From positions 1 to 64,000 of the forward strand of contig CALWSG010000057.1 in assembly GCA_944384155.1 (NCBI GenBank): a stretch of 64,000 nucleotides of DNA, in the 5' to 3' direction. Below the pieces are notes generated by a model. That model worked only from the letters and a program-made list of their open reading frames with translations. It was not told the DNA's origin and made no database searches. This DNA is from an uncultured Lachnospiraceae bacterium. GTDB taxonomy: Bacteria > Bacillota > Clostridia > Lachnospirales > Lachnospiraceae. The first letter of the stretch is position 1, and the number at the start of each line of letters is the position of its first letter. Position numbers and translations under genes: made by a program. Positions 28,337 through 37,063 of the stretch are shown piece after piece.

Positions 28337-30109
28337 ATGGACTTTTTTGGAGTGCTGTCTTTGGTTGGCGGTCTGGCATTGTTCTTATACGGAATGAAAG
28401 CACTTGGGGACGGTTTGGAGAAATTATCAGGAGGAAAGTTAGAGGAAATACTTGAAAGACTTACATCAAATCCTATATTGGCAGTGCTGCTTGGGGCAGG
28501 AGTGACGGCAGTAATACAATCATCATCTGCTACTACAGTAATGGTAGTGGGATTTGTAAATTCCGGAATAATGAAGCTTCATCAGGCAGTGTATATTATA
28601 ATGGGTGCAAACATAGGAACCACAGTAACCTCATGGATACTAAGTTTAACCGGAATCGAGAGCAGCAACTTTTTTGTACAGCTTTTAAAGCCTACATCCT
28701 TTTCACCTGTTTTGGCATTTATAGGCATTATTTTTTTAATGTTTTCAAAAAAAGAAAAGAAACATAACATAGGAACAATTCTTGTAGGATTTGCTGTTTT
28801 AATGTTTGGAATGGATGAAATGAGCAGCGCAGTAAAGCCGTTAGCAAATGTTCCGGAGTTTACAAATATTCTTACAATGTTTGAAAATCCGTTTTTGGGA
28901 ATGGTTGCAGGAGCAGTGCTTACTGCCATCATACAAAGTTCCTCTGCGTCTGTAGGAATATTACAGGCATTATGTGCAACCGGTGCATTATCCTTCGGTT
29001 CCGCATTGCCTATTATAATGGGGCAGAATATAGGAACGTGTGTAACTGCAATGCTTTCAAGTATAGGTACAGGGAAAAATGCCAGAAGGGCAGCACTTGT
29101 ACATTTGTATTTTAACATTATAGGAACAATTGTGTTTATGATAGTGTTCTATTCAGTTAATATGTTTGTACACTTTGAATTTTTGGATTTGGCAGCAAAC
29201 GAAATGGGGATAGCAATAATCCATACATCCTTTAATATAGCGGCAACTCTGCTGTTGTTCCCGTTTGCAGGCGGCTTGGAAAAGCTTGCCTGCCTTACGG
29301 TAAGGGATGATGAAACTGATTTAATAAAAAGCACTAATATGGAGGGTGATTTTAAAACACTTGATTTAAGATTTATTGACGTGCCGGGGCTTGCAGTATC
29401 TCACAGCAGAGGCGTGGCTGAAAGCATGGCAAATATTTCCAGAGAATGTCTTATTAAGGCTATGAGTCTGTTGGAGGATTATGATGAGGACATAGCCATG
29501 GAGGTTCGTGAGCTGGAGGATAAGGTTGATAAGTACGAGGACAGGCTTGGAACATATCTTGTTAAGTTAAGTAAAAAAAATTTAAGTGAGGGTGACAGCA
29601 GAATATTAACAGAGCTTCTTCACTGTATTGGAGATTTTGAGAGGATAGCTGATCATGCCACAAATATACAGGAGGCGGCAAAGGAAATATATGATAAAAA
29701 GCTTGAATTTTCACAAAAGGCAAAGGAAGAGCTTAATATATTGGGACAGGCAGTAAGGGATATTGTAAATCTGTCCTACAGGGTATTTAAAGAGGATGAT
29801 GATAATCAGGCAAAGTCTGTGGAGCCTTTGGAGGAGGTAATAGATACACTTAAGCAGGAATTAAAAAACAGACATATAAAAAGGCTTAGAGAGGGAAAAT
29901 GCACTATTGAGATGGGGTTTGTATTTGCAGATATAATAACAAATTATGAGAGAATATCAGACCATTGCTCAAATATAGCAGTTTCCATTATTCAGATACA
30001 TGAGGATAATTATGGACCTCATGAGTATTTGGAAAGAATGAAGCACAGTGATGAGGTAGGTTTCAGAAAGCAGTATAATGAATATATGAAAAATTATATG
30101 CTTCCATAA
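28337..30109 (+). CDS. Na+/phosphate cotransporter with C-terminal PhoU domain
   Basis: The 590-residue protein has the NptA/type II Na-Pi cotransporter plan: two inverted membrane repeats, each with a QSSSA motif (VIQSSSATT near 62 and IIQSSSASV near 200), and a PhoU-like helical domain from about 350 with ERIADHATNI and ERISDHCSNI. It should carry phosphate across the membrane with sodium. It is controlled by its own consensus promoter and structured leader and is not part of the pst operon. The start has AGAAAGGTACAGGTAT upstream. Confidence 0.92.
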   Translation: MDFFGVLSLVGGLALFLYGMKALGDGLEKLSGGKLEEILERLTSNPILAVLLGAGVTAVIQSSSATTVMVVGFVNSGIMKLHQAVYIIMGANIGTTVTSWILSLTGIESSNFFVQLLKPTSFSPVLAFIGIIFLMFSKKEKKHNIGTILVGFAVLMFGMDEMSSAVKPLANVPEFTNILTMFENPFLGMVAGAVLTAIIQSSSASVGILQALCATGALSFGSALPIIMGQNIGTCVTAMLSSIGTGKNARRAALVHLYFNIIGTIVFMIVFYSVNMFVHFEFLDLAANEMGIAIIHTSFNIAATLLLFPFAGGLEKLACLTVRDDETDLIKSTNMEGDFKTLDLRFIDVPGLAVSHSRGVAESMANISRECLIKAMSLLEDYDEDIAMEVRELEDKVDKYEDRLGTYLVKLSKKNLSEGDSRILTELLHCIGDFERIADHATNIQEAAKEIYDKKLEFSQKAKEELNILGQAVRDIVNLSYRVFKEDDDNQAKSVEPLEEVIDTLKQELKNRHIKRLREGKCTIEMGFVFADIITNYERISDHCSNIAVSIIQIHEDNYGPHEYLERMKHSDEVGFRKQYNEYMKNYMLP

Positions 30110-30114
30110 AATTC

Positions 30115-30143
30115 TTGATTTAAAAGATTTATTATGTTAATAT
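30115..30143 (+). promoter_or_regulatory. promoter of the RNase P RNA gene
   Basis: TTGATT at 30115-30120, 17-bp spacer, TAATAT at 30138-30143. The predicted start at about 30150 matches the proposed 5' end of the RNA. Confidence 0.75.
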
Positions 30144-30149
30144 ATTTAG

Positions 30150-30556
30150 GCGAGTAGAACGGATGGTCGCGGCTGCGATTGCCGAAAGGCAGCAGGTGAG
30201 GAAAGTCCGGGCTTCACAGGGCAGGATGCCAGATAACGTCTGGTAGAGGTGACTCTAAGGAAAGTGCAACAGAAATATACCGCCCGTTTTGCAAGGCTTA
30301 TGCCGTGCAGAATGCAGAGAATATTTTTTCTTTGGAATGCTGCTAACGCAGCATTTGGTAAGGGTGGAAAGGCAGTGTAAGAGACTACCGCCTGCCTGGT
30401 AACAGGCAGGGTCCATGTAAACCCCATCCGAAGCAAGACCGAGCAGAAAATGGGCTGCCCGCCTATATTTTCGGGTAGGTCGCTTGAATTTGGCGGTGAC
30501 GTCAAATCTAGATAGATGACCATCTAAGACATAACACGGCTTACAGTTTTAGTCGC
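30150..30556 (+). ncRNA. rnpB: RNase P RNA, class A
   Basis: The catalytic RNA of RNase P, which trims the 5' leader of tRNAs. Highly conserved blocks are present: GAGGAAAGTCCGGGC (CRI/P4 left, about 30197-30211), AGTGCAACAGAAA, ACCGCC, the GGTAAGGGTGGAAAGG element, the paired CTGCCTGGTAACAGGCAGG, GCAAGACCGAGCAG and the 3' P4 partner. The ends are set by P1, where GCGAGTAGAAC at 30150 pairs with GTTTTAGTCGC ending at 30556. An apparent 125-codon minus-strand frame across this gene is not real. Confidence 0.96.
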
Positions 30557-30749
30557 ATTATCAATTTATATTGTATAATTGCGAAATAGCGGGTAATATA
30601 TATCCGATATTTTTTGTGATATAAGCTTGAAAGCTTGTTTTTCATAAGCCATGCCGTGCATGGCTTTGGCTGCTTTGTGCCGGAGCGTCACAAATAAGCC
30701 GTGATGGCAGACGCAAATTGAAGACTAACGCTCCGGAATGGAGAATATT
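30557..30749 (+). promoter_or_regulatory. structured spacer between rnpB and the SGNH esterase gene
   Basis: The 190 bases hold three hairpins: an A/T-poor AAGCTT repeat with GTTTTT (30623-30641), probably the rnpB terminator; a perfect 8-bp stem AGCCATGC (30647-30654 with 30658-30665); and CCGGAGCGT (30680-30688) pairing with ACGCTCCGG (30728-30736) right before the ribosome site. The last one encloses about 39 bases and could control translation of the downstream gene. Confidence 0.45.
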
Positions 30750-31508
30750 ATGAAAAATAAAATAAAAATTATGCTGTTATCGGATTCTACAGTACAAAGC
30801 TATGATAAATATTATTATCCTCAGACAGGCTGGGGACAGGTGTTTTATAAAAACTTTAAAGATAGTGACAGTGTATTGGAAAAGCCATGTCATAAATGCT
30901 CATATCCACAGTCAAGGGATTATGAGCTATTGTCTGTTATTATAGAAAATCGTGCTATAGGAGGAAGAAGCTCAAGATCATTTATAGAGGAGGGAAAGCT
31001 TAAAGAGGCGGCGGAGGCATTAACCCAAGGTGATTATGTGTTTGTACAGTTTGGTCATAATGATGCGACCGTTCAAAGACCTGAAAGATATGTTGATGTT
31101 AAAGATTTTCATAAATATATACAGCAGTACATAGATATATGCAGGGAAAAGGGTGCCGTATGTATACTGGTAACACCTGTTGCCAGAAGAAACTGTGATG
31201 ATGGCGATACCTTTACCATAAGCTTTAACGGTTACCGTAAGGTGATGAAAGATATGGCAGAAAGTCAGAATATTCCTCTTATAGATTTGGGAAAGTCAAG
31301 TACGGATTATCTTAATACTTTGGGCAATGAAAAAAGCAGGGAATTATATCTTCATGTTAAAAAGGGACAATATGAGGGAGCATATGCAGAAGGAGTGGAG
31401 GATAATACTCATCTTAGCATAAAGGGGGCAGAAATTTACGGTAAAATGGTGGCAGACCTTATAAAGAAAAATCCTATGTTAAGTAAGCTGGCAGAATATT
31501 TAATATAA
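30750..31508 (+). CDS. SGNH-fold esterase, rhamnogalacturonan acetylesterase-like
   Basis: The 252-residue protein has all SGNH blocks: LLSDST with the nucleophile serine near residue 11, IENRAIGGRSSRSF (Gly), QFGHND (Asn) and DNTHLSIKGAEIYG with the catalytic Asp/His. The family CE12 removes acetyl groups from rhamnogalacturonan in pectin, which fits the GH43 gene 20 kb away. No signal peptide is seen, so it would act inside the cell. The start at 30750 has GGAG 7 bases upstream; the upstream ATG at 30738 has none. It is followed by an amidase gene 14 bases later. Confidence 0.85.
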   Translation: MKNKIKIMLLSDSTVQSYDKYYYPQTGWGQVFYKNFKDSDSVLEKPCHKCSYPQSRDYELLSVIIENRAIGGRSSRSFIEEGKLKEAAEALTQGDYVFVQFGHNDATVQRPERYVDVKDFHKYIQQYIDICREKGAVCILVTPVARRNCDDGDTFTISFNGYRKVMKDMAESQNIPLIDLGKSSTDYLNTLGNEKSRELYLHVKKGQYEGAYAEGVEDNTHLSIKGAEIYGKMVADLIKKNPMLSKLAEYLI

Positions 31509-31522
31509 AAAGGGAGGCAGAC

Positions 31523-32308
31523 ATGAAGGCAGCATTGACACAGATGAATATTGTGTGGGAGGATAAAGACGCAAATAAAGGAATATGTGAAAGACTTGCA
31601 AGAAATGCAGCGGCAGAAAATGCCAAGCTTATAATCTTTCCCGAGATGACACTTACAGGCTTTACCATGAGGGGTGAAAAGTTTGGTGAAGATGATTTGG
31701 AGAATGGAGAGACTGTGAGTTTTTTTAAGCAGCTTTCAAAAAAATACGATATAGCAATATTGTTTGGAATGATATACAGGGAAAAAAATAAGAAGCCATA
31801 TAATAAGGCAATAATGATACAGGGAGATACAATACTGTCTGATTACAGTAAGCTTCATCCATTTTCCTATAGCAGGGAAGATGAATATTATGGAAAAGGT
31901 GATAATATAGTAAGTGCAGCATTTAATAATATAAGGCTCGGAATATTTATATGCTATGATTTAAGGTTTCCGGAGATATTTCAAATATCTTCAAAAAAAA
32001 ATAATGTGATTGCTGTTATTGCAAACTGGCCTATGGATAGAGTAAGGCAGTGGAATGTTTTGCTTAAGGCAAGGGCAATAGAAAACCAATCATTTATTAT
32101 AGGCGTAAACAGAGTGGGAAATGGAAACGGTATTGATTATGTGCCATGTTCGGCTGTATATAGTCCTTATGGAGACAGATTAACAAAAGAGACGGATGAT
32201 GAGCTGGTGTTTGCAGACATTAATGCAGATGAAGCAAAAAGGTATAGAGAGGTGTTCCCTGTTAAGAGGGACAGAAGGGAAAAATTGTATAAAAAGTATT
32301 ACGGCTGA
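31523..32308 (+). CDS. carbon-nitrogen hydrolase (nitrilase superfamily)
   Basis: A 261-residue amidase of the nitrilase superfamily with the Glu-Lys-Cys triad: E in FPEMTLTGF (about 39-47), K in YSKLHPF (about 108-114) and C in FICYDLRFPE (about 146). Closest relatives by layout are omega-amidase/YafV-type enzymes; the substrate is not evident. The gene follows the esterase gene after 14 bases with GGGAGG before its ATG, so the two are probably one transcript. Confidence 0.88.
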   Translation: MKAALTQMNIVWEDKDANKGICERLARNAAAENAKLIIFPEMTLTGFTMRGEKFGEDDLENGETVSFFKQLSKKYDIAILFGMIYREKNKKPYNKAIMIQGDTILSDYSKLHPFSYSREDEYYGKGDNIVSAAFNNIRLGIFICYDLRFPEIFQISSKKNNVIAVIANWPMDRVRQWNVLLKARAIENQSFIIGVNRVGNGNGIDYVPCSAVYSPYGDRLTKETDDELVFADINADEAKRYREVFPVKRDRREKLYKKYYG

Positions 32309-32351
32309 TTGGAAAAATGGCATATTTTAGAAAATGTTTATAGTTATTTTA

Positions 32352-32408
32352 TTGACTTATCCCATGGTGACGATTATAATTTCACAAAATATGGGATAAG
32401 ATTTTTTT
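32352..32408 (+). promoter_or_regulatory. promoter with overlapping 10-bp inverted repeat before the ABC exporter
   Basis: TTGACT (32352-32357), 17-bp spacer and TATAAT (32375-32380) form a promoter. CTTATCCCAT at 32356-32365 is inverted at 32391-32400, followed by a T run from 32402. For transcripts entering from upstream this is a terminator; for the promoter it is an operator-like element spanning the start site. Confidence 0.6.
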
Positions 32409-32451
32409 CTTAATTCTAATAAAAATAAATACTTAAGAAAGGAATATAAGA

Positions 32452-34215
32452 ATGATAAATATATTAAAAAATCTGGAGAAAACGCAATGGGTATATGTTT
32501 TAGTAAGCATATCATTTATAGTGATTCAGGTATGGCTGGATTTAAAGCTTCCTGATTATATGTCAGATATTACAATGCTGGTACAGACTGAAGGGTCAGA
32601 GATGTCAGAAATAATTGAAAACGGAATATATATGCTGCTTTGTGCCCTGGGCAGTATGATATCATCAGTTGTAGTGGGTTATTTTGCGGCAAGGATAGCA
32701 GCAGGACTTGCAAGAACATTAAGAGAAAAAATATTTAAAAAGGTTATGGGATTTTCCATGGAGGAAATTAATAACTTTTCCACAGACAGCTTAATAACAC
32801 GTTCAACAAATGATATTACTCAGGTTCAGATGGTTATAGCAATGGGTCTTCAGGCAATGATAAAAGCACCAATACTTGCAGTGTGGGCAATACTTAAAAT
32901 TTCAGGGAAAAGCTGGCAGTGGACTGCGGCAACAGCAGTGGCGGTGGCAGTTCTTATATTAATGCTTACTGTTCTTGTCATATTCGCACTGCCTAAGTTT
33001 AAGATTATTCAGACTCTTACAGACAACTTAAACAAAGTGACAAGGGAAAACCTTACAGGCTTAAGGGTTGTAAGAGCATATAATGCAGAAGCTTATCAGG
33101 ATAAAAAGTTTGAACATGCAAACGGAGAGCTTACGTCAACATATCTTTTTACAAACAGAATGCTTGCAATTATAAATCCTACAATGACTGCTATAATGTC
33201 AGGCATATCATTGGCAGTATATTGGATTGGTTCGTATCTTATCAATGAGGCAGCTATGCCTGAAAAGTATCCTCTTTTTGCAGACATGGTTGTATTTACA
33301 TCATACGCAATGCAGATAATTATGGCGTTTATGCTTCTTGCAATGATATTTATTATGGTGCCAAGGGCAGAGGTTGCAGCAAAGCGTATCAATGAAGTTC
33401 TTGATACAAAGGCAAAAATACAGGATGGTACGCAGACAGAGGGCATAGACACTAAGGAGGGAGAGGTAGAATTTAGAAATGTAAGCTTTATGTATCCTGA
33501 TGCGGGAGATAATGTGCTGCACAATATAAGCTTTAAGGCAAAGAAGGGCGAGACTGTGGCATTTATAGGAGCTACGGGCAGCGGAAAAACAACCCTTGTG
33601 AATCTTATCCCAAGATTTTATGATGCTACAGAGGGAGAGGTTTATGTGTCCGGAAGAAATGTAAAGGAATATACACAGGAGGCACTGCACAAAAAGATTG
33701 GATATGTATCCCAAAGGGCTGTTTTGTTTAGCGGTGATATTAAGTCAAATATTGCATATGGTGATATAGTATATGGCAATGAAACAATGGAAATAATTGA
33801 AAAAGCTATGGAAATAGCACAGGGAAGTGAGTTTGTCCAAAAGCTGGATGATGGATATGATTCAAGAGTTGCACAGGGAGGAACGAATTATTCAGGAGGA
33901 CAGAAGCAAAGAATGTCCATAGCCAGAGCCATAGCAAGAAAGCCGGAAATATATATTTTTGATGATTCGTTTTCAGCACTTGATTATAAGACAGACAGGG
34001 TTCTTAGAACGGCACTTAAAAGGGAAACAAAGGGTGTTACATCACTTATTGTCGCACAGAGAATAGGAACTATTAAAGACGCAGATCAAATTATAGTGTT
34101 AGAGGACGGTGCAATAGTTGGAAAGGGAACTCACAGGGAGCTTATGAAAAATTGTGATACTTATAGGGAGATAGCATATTCACAGTTATCAAAGGAGGAA
34201 GCGGACAATGAATAG
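32452..34215 (+). CDS. ABC exporter half-transporter with degenerate nucleotide site
   Basis: The 587-residue protein has six membrane helices (about 15-300) and a C-terminal ATPase. Walker A is GATGSGKTT and the signature YSGGQKQR, but Walker B ends FDDSF (Asp instead of the catalytic Glu) and the H-loop reads VAQRIGTI (Gln instead of His). It therefore carries the non-hydrolysing half-site of a heterodimeric exporter, completed by the next gene. Drug or peptide export is likely but the substrate is unknown. The start follows AAGAAAGGAATATAAG. The two genes overlap by 8 bases. Confidence 0.85.
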   Translation: MINILKNLEKTQWVYVLVSISFIVIQVWLDLKLPDYMSDITMLVQTEGSEMSEIIENGIYMLLCALGSMISSVVVGYFAARIAAGLARTLREKIFKKVMGFSMEEINNFSTDSLITRSTNDITQVQMVIAMGLQAMIKAPILAVWAILKISGKSWQWTAATAVAVAVLILMLTVLVIFALPKFKIIQTLTDNLNKVTRENLTGLRVVRAYNAEAYQDKKFEHANGELTSTYLFTNRMLAIINPTMTAIMSGISLAVYWIGSYLINEAAMPEKYPLFADMVVFTSYAMQIIMAFMLLAMIFIMVPRAEVAAKRINEVLDTKAKIQDGTQTEGIDTKEGEVEFRNVSFMYPDAGDNVLHNISFKAKKGETVAFIGATGSGKTTLVNLIPRFYDATEGEVYVSGRNVKEYTQEALHKKIGYVSQRAVLFSGDIKSNIAYGDIVYGNETMEIIEKAMEIAQGSEFVQKLDDGYDSRVAQGGTNYSGGQKQRMSIARAIARKPEIYIFDDSFSALDYKTDRVLRTALKRETKGVTSLIVAQRIGTIKDADQIIVLEDGAIVGKGTHRELMKNCDTYREIAYSQLSKEEADNE

Positions 34216-36007
34216 AGGAAGAGGACCGGCCGTGAATATGACCGGAGAAGAATCTAAAAACTTTAAGGGTTCAATTATGAAGCTGATGTCTTACTGCAAA
34301 CCTTATGTCATAGTAATATTGATAGCTTTGATACTTGCCTGTGCAGGGGCCATATTTAATGTAATAGGTCCGGATAAGCTTAAGGATATGACTAATGTAA
34401 TACAGCAGGGCATAGTAAACGGAATAGATATGAAGGAGCTTGAAAGCATTGCATTTTTTCTTCTTACTATATATTTAGCAGGCTTCGTTTTTAACTATAT
34501 ACAGGGCTTTATTATGACAACGGTTACACAGCGTGTGGCAAACAGTCTTAGAAGAAACATATCGGATAAGATTAATAAAATTCCCTTAAAGTATTTTGAT
34601 AATACAAACTACGGAAATGTGTTAAGCCGTGTGACAAATGATGTTGATACAATAGCTCAGACATTAAATAATTCTCTTGGAACACTTGTTACATCGGTTA
34701 CAACATTTCTGGGTGCATTGTTTATGATGTTTTATACAAACTGGATTATGGCAGTGGCTGCCATATTGTCAACCATAATAGGCTTTGTGCTTATGATGGT
34801 TATTATGTCAAAATCACAAAAACATTTTATTGCACAGCAAAGAGAGCTTGGAAATATTAATGGTCACATAGAAGAAATATATTCAGGACATAATGTAGTT
34901 AAGGTATATAATGGAGAAAAAAAGGCGGAGGAAACCTTTGACAGTATAAATAAGAGGCTGTATGAAAGCGGGTGGAAGGCACAATTTATGTCAGGTCTTA
35001 TGATGCCTCTTATGGGATTTATAGGAAATTTCGGATATGTGGTGGTATGTGTGGTAGGGGCACTTCTTACCCACAGCGGAACCATAGAGTTTGGAACTAT
35101 TGTGGCATTTATGATATATATACGTCTTTTTACAAATCCACTGTCACAGATTGCACAGGTGGCAACAAACATGCAGTCTACTGCGGCAGCGTCAGAGCGA
35201 GTGTTTGAATTTCTGGAGGAAAGTGAGCTTACGGACGAAAGTGAAAAGACTAAAAGGCTTGATGTTGACAAGGTTAAAGGAGATGTTGAATTTAAAAACG
35301 TGGAATTTGGGTATAATTCGGACAGAATTATTATTAAAGATTTCTCAATGAAGGCAAAGGCAGGTCAGAAGATAGCAATAGTAGGACCTACGGGAGCAGG
35401 TAAAACCACGATAGTTAATCTTCTTATGAGATTCTATGACGTAAATAAAGGTGATATACTGATAGACGGAGTATCAACGGGGGAGCTTACAAGAGAAAAT
35501 GTTCATGAGCTGTTTTGCATGGTGCTTCAGGACACATGGATTTTTGAGGGAACAATAAGAGAGAACATAGTATATTCAAAGGAAAATGTAACTGATAAGC
35601 AGGTTGAGGAAGCGTGCAGGGCAGTTGGACTTCATCATTTTATAAAGTCTCTGCCACACGGTTATGATACAGTGTTAAATGATAAGGCAAATCTGTCTGC
35701 CGGTCAGAAGCAGCTAATAACAATAGCAAGAGCAATGATAGACAATGCACCGCTTCTTATATTGGATGAGGCAACAAGCTCGGTGGATACACGCACCGAG
35801 GTGCTTATACAAAAGGCTATGGATAAGCTGACCGTAGGAAAAACTTCATTTGTAATAGCACACAGACTGTCAACAATAAAAAATGCAGATGTTATACTGG
35901 TAATGAAAGACGGCGATATTATAGAAACGGGAAATCACGAGGAACTCCTTAAAAAAGGCGGCTTCTATGCAGAGCTTTATAACAGTCAGTTTGAGCAGGC
36001 GGTATAG
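34208..36007 (+). CDS. ABC exporter half-transporter, active partner
   Basis: This 599-residue half-transporter has six helices (about 35-330) and an ATPase with intact Walker A (GPTGAGKTT), Walker B LILDEATSS and H-loop IAHRLSTI. Its signature is LSAGQ rather than LSGGQ, the expected change on the side facing the degenerate site of the partner. The pair therefore resembles TM287/288 or BmrCD. The N terminus has a 25-residue cytoplasmic extension. The start follows GGAGGAAGCGGACA inside the previous gene. Confidence 0.88.
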   Translation: MNRGRGPAVNMTGEESKNFKGSIMKLMSYCKPYVIVILIALILACAGAIFNVIGPDKLKDMTNVIQQGIVNGIDMKELESIAFFLLTIYLAGFVFNYIQGFIMTTVTQRVANSLRRNISDKINKIPLKYFDNTNYGNVLSRVTNDVDTIAQTLNNSLGTLVTSVTTFLGALFMMFYTNWIMAVAAILSTIIGFVLMMVIMSKSQKHFIAQQRELGNINGHIEEIYSGHNVVKVYNGEKKAEETFDSINKRLYESGWKAQFMSGLMMPLMGFIGNFGYVVVCVVGALLTHSGTIEFGTIVAFMIYIRLFTNPLSQIAQVATNMQSTAAASERVFEFLEESELTDESEKTKRLDVDKVKGDVEFKNVEFGYNSDRIIIKDFSMKAKAGQKIAIVGPTGAGKTTIVNLLMRFYDVNKGDILIDGVSTGELTRENVHELFCMVLQDTWIFEGTIRENIVYSKENVTDKQVEEACRAVGLHHFIKSLPHGYDTVLNDKANLSAGQKQLITIARAMIDNAPLLILDEATSSVDTRTEVLIQKAMDKLTVGKTSFVIAHRLSTIKNADVILVMKDGDIIETGNHEELLKKGGFYAELYNSQFEQAV

Positions 36008-36013
36008 CCGGTA

Positions 36014-36134
36014 TTTAACAAAAAAGCAAATGTTAAATTAACAAACCCGGAAATGTAAAATAGTCATTGGTACGTATTTTACATAGATTTAACATAAGCT
36101 CCGTTTTGGATTTAACATATTCTCATTATATTAT
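36014..36134 (+). promoter_or_regulatory. candidate Pho boxes and promoter of the pst operon
   Basis: TTTACA (36078-36083) and TTAACA (36089-36094) repeat with 11-base spacing, and another TTAACA stands at 36112-36117. This is the Gram-positive PhoP box pattern (TTAACA with 5-base gaps). Further TTAACA copies occur at 36015-36020 and 36038-36043, the latter within the palindrome TGTTAAATTAACA. A TATATT/TATTAT -10 is at 36127-36134. Control by the PhoP-PhoR pair encoded in the same operon is inferred. Confidence 0.65.
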
Positions 36135-36186
36135 CAACTGTAAATCAGATATTGAAACTGAAGCAGAAAATCAGGAGGAAAGAATA

Positions 36187-37062
36187 ATGAGAAAGAGTAA
36201 AAAATTATTAGCTGCTTTATTAACGGTAACAGCTATTGCAACATGCTTTACCGGATGTGGAAATGATGATGAAAGCGGTTCATCTGAAATTCATGTAATT
36301 TCAAGAGAAGAAGGTTCAGGCACAAGAGGTGCATTTATCGAGCTTATGGGAATCGAACAGGAAGATGAAGAGGGAAATAAGGTTGATAAAACAATAGACA
36401 GTGCCGAGACAACAAACAGTACAGCCGTTATGATTACAACAGTACAGGGTGATGAGGCGGCAATCGGATACATTTCACTTGGTTCTATGGATGCTGATAA
36501 GGTTAAGGCCTTAAAGGTAGACGGAGTAGAGGCAACTGTAGAAAATGTAAAGAATGGTACATATAAGGTATCAAGACCGTTTAACATTGCAACTAAGGAA
36601 GATGCAAGCGATGCTGCTAAGGATTTCATGAGCTTTATTTTAAGCACAGAGGGACAGGCGGTAGTAGAGGAAGCAGGATATATTCCTCTTGAGGACACAG
36701 AGGCTTATGTAAAGTCAGATGCAACAGGTGATGTTACAATAGGTGGTTCCTCATCAGTAGGTCCTGTAATGGAAAAAATTATTGAAGCATATGAAAAGGT
36801 AAACACAGATGTTAAAATTGAACTCCAGACCAGCGATTCTTCAACAGGTATGTCAGCTACGGCGGACGGAACACTTGATATTGGTATGGCTTCAAGAGAG
36901 TTAAAGGACAGTGAGATTGAGAAAGGTCTTACGGGAACACAGATAGCTATCGATGGTATAGCAGTAATTGTAAACAAAGATAACTCTGCGGATAACCTTA
37001 CATCAGAGCAGATTATGAAGATTTACACAGGTGAAATTACAAATTGGGGAGACGTAGAATAA
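36187..37062 (+). CDS. pstS: phosphate-binding lipoprotein PstS with circularly permuted domain order
   Basis: This 291-residue lipoprotein (lipobox FTGC, Cys24) binds extracellular phosphate for the PstCAB transporter. All PstS ligand motifs are seen but in swapped order. The block that is normally C-terminal, with VISREEGSGTRGAF (about 37-50), YISLGS, LKVDGV and YKVSRPF, comes first. The block that is normally N-terminal follows from about 181: GGSSSVGP (186-193), QTSDSSTG, DIGMASRELKD, AIDGIAVIVN and finally ITNWGDVE at the very end. A linker of about 15 residues (EDTEAYVKSDATG) joins them. The start at 36187 follows AGGAGGAAAGAATA. Confidence 0.93.
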   Translation: MRKSKKLLAALLTVTAIATCFTGCGNDDESGSSEIHVISREEGSGTRGAFIELMGIEQEDEEGNKVDKTIDSAETTNSTAVMITTVQGDEAAIGYISLGSMDADKVKALKVDGVEATVENVKNGTYKVSRPFNIATKEDASDAAKDFMSFILSTEGQAVVEEAGYIPLEDTEAYVKSDATGDVTIGGSSSVGPVMEKIIEAYEKVNTDVKIELQTSDSSTGMSATADGTLDIGMASRELKDSEIEKGLTGTQIAIDGIAVIVNKDNSADNLTSEQIMKIYTGEITNWGDVE

Positions 37063-37063
37063 T

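Noticed and set aside
28264..28455. 63-codon frame overlapping the Na/Pi cotransporter start
   Set aside because: It lies in the leader hairpin and in another frame of the transporter gene, with no ribosome site.
30146..30523. 125-codon minus-strand frame
   Set aside because: It is antisense to RNase P RNA, whose conserved elements account for the sequence.
36067..36186. 40-codon upstream extension of pstS
   Set aside because: It runs through the promoter and Pho boxes; the signal peptide and ribosome site place the start at 36187.
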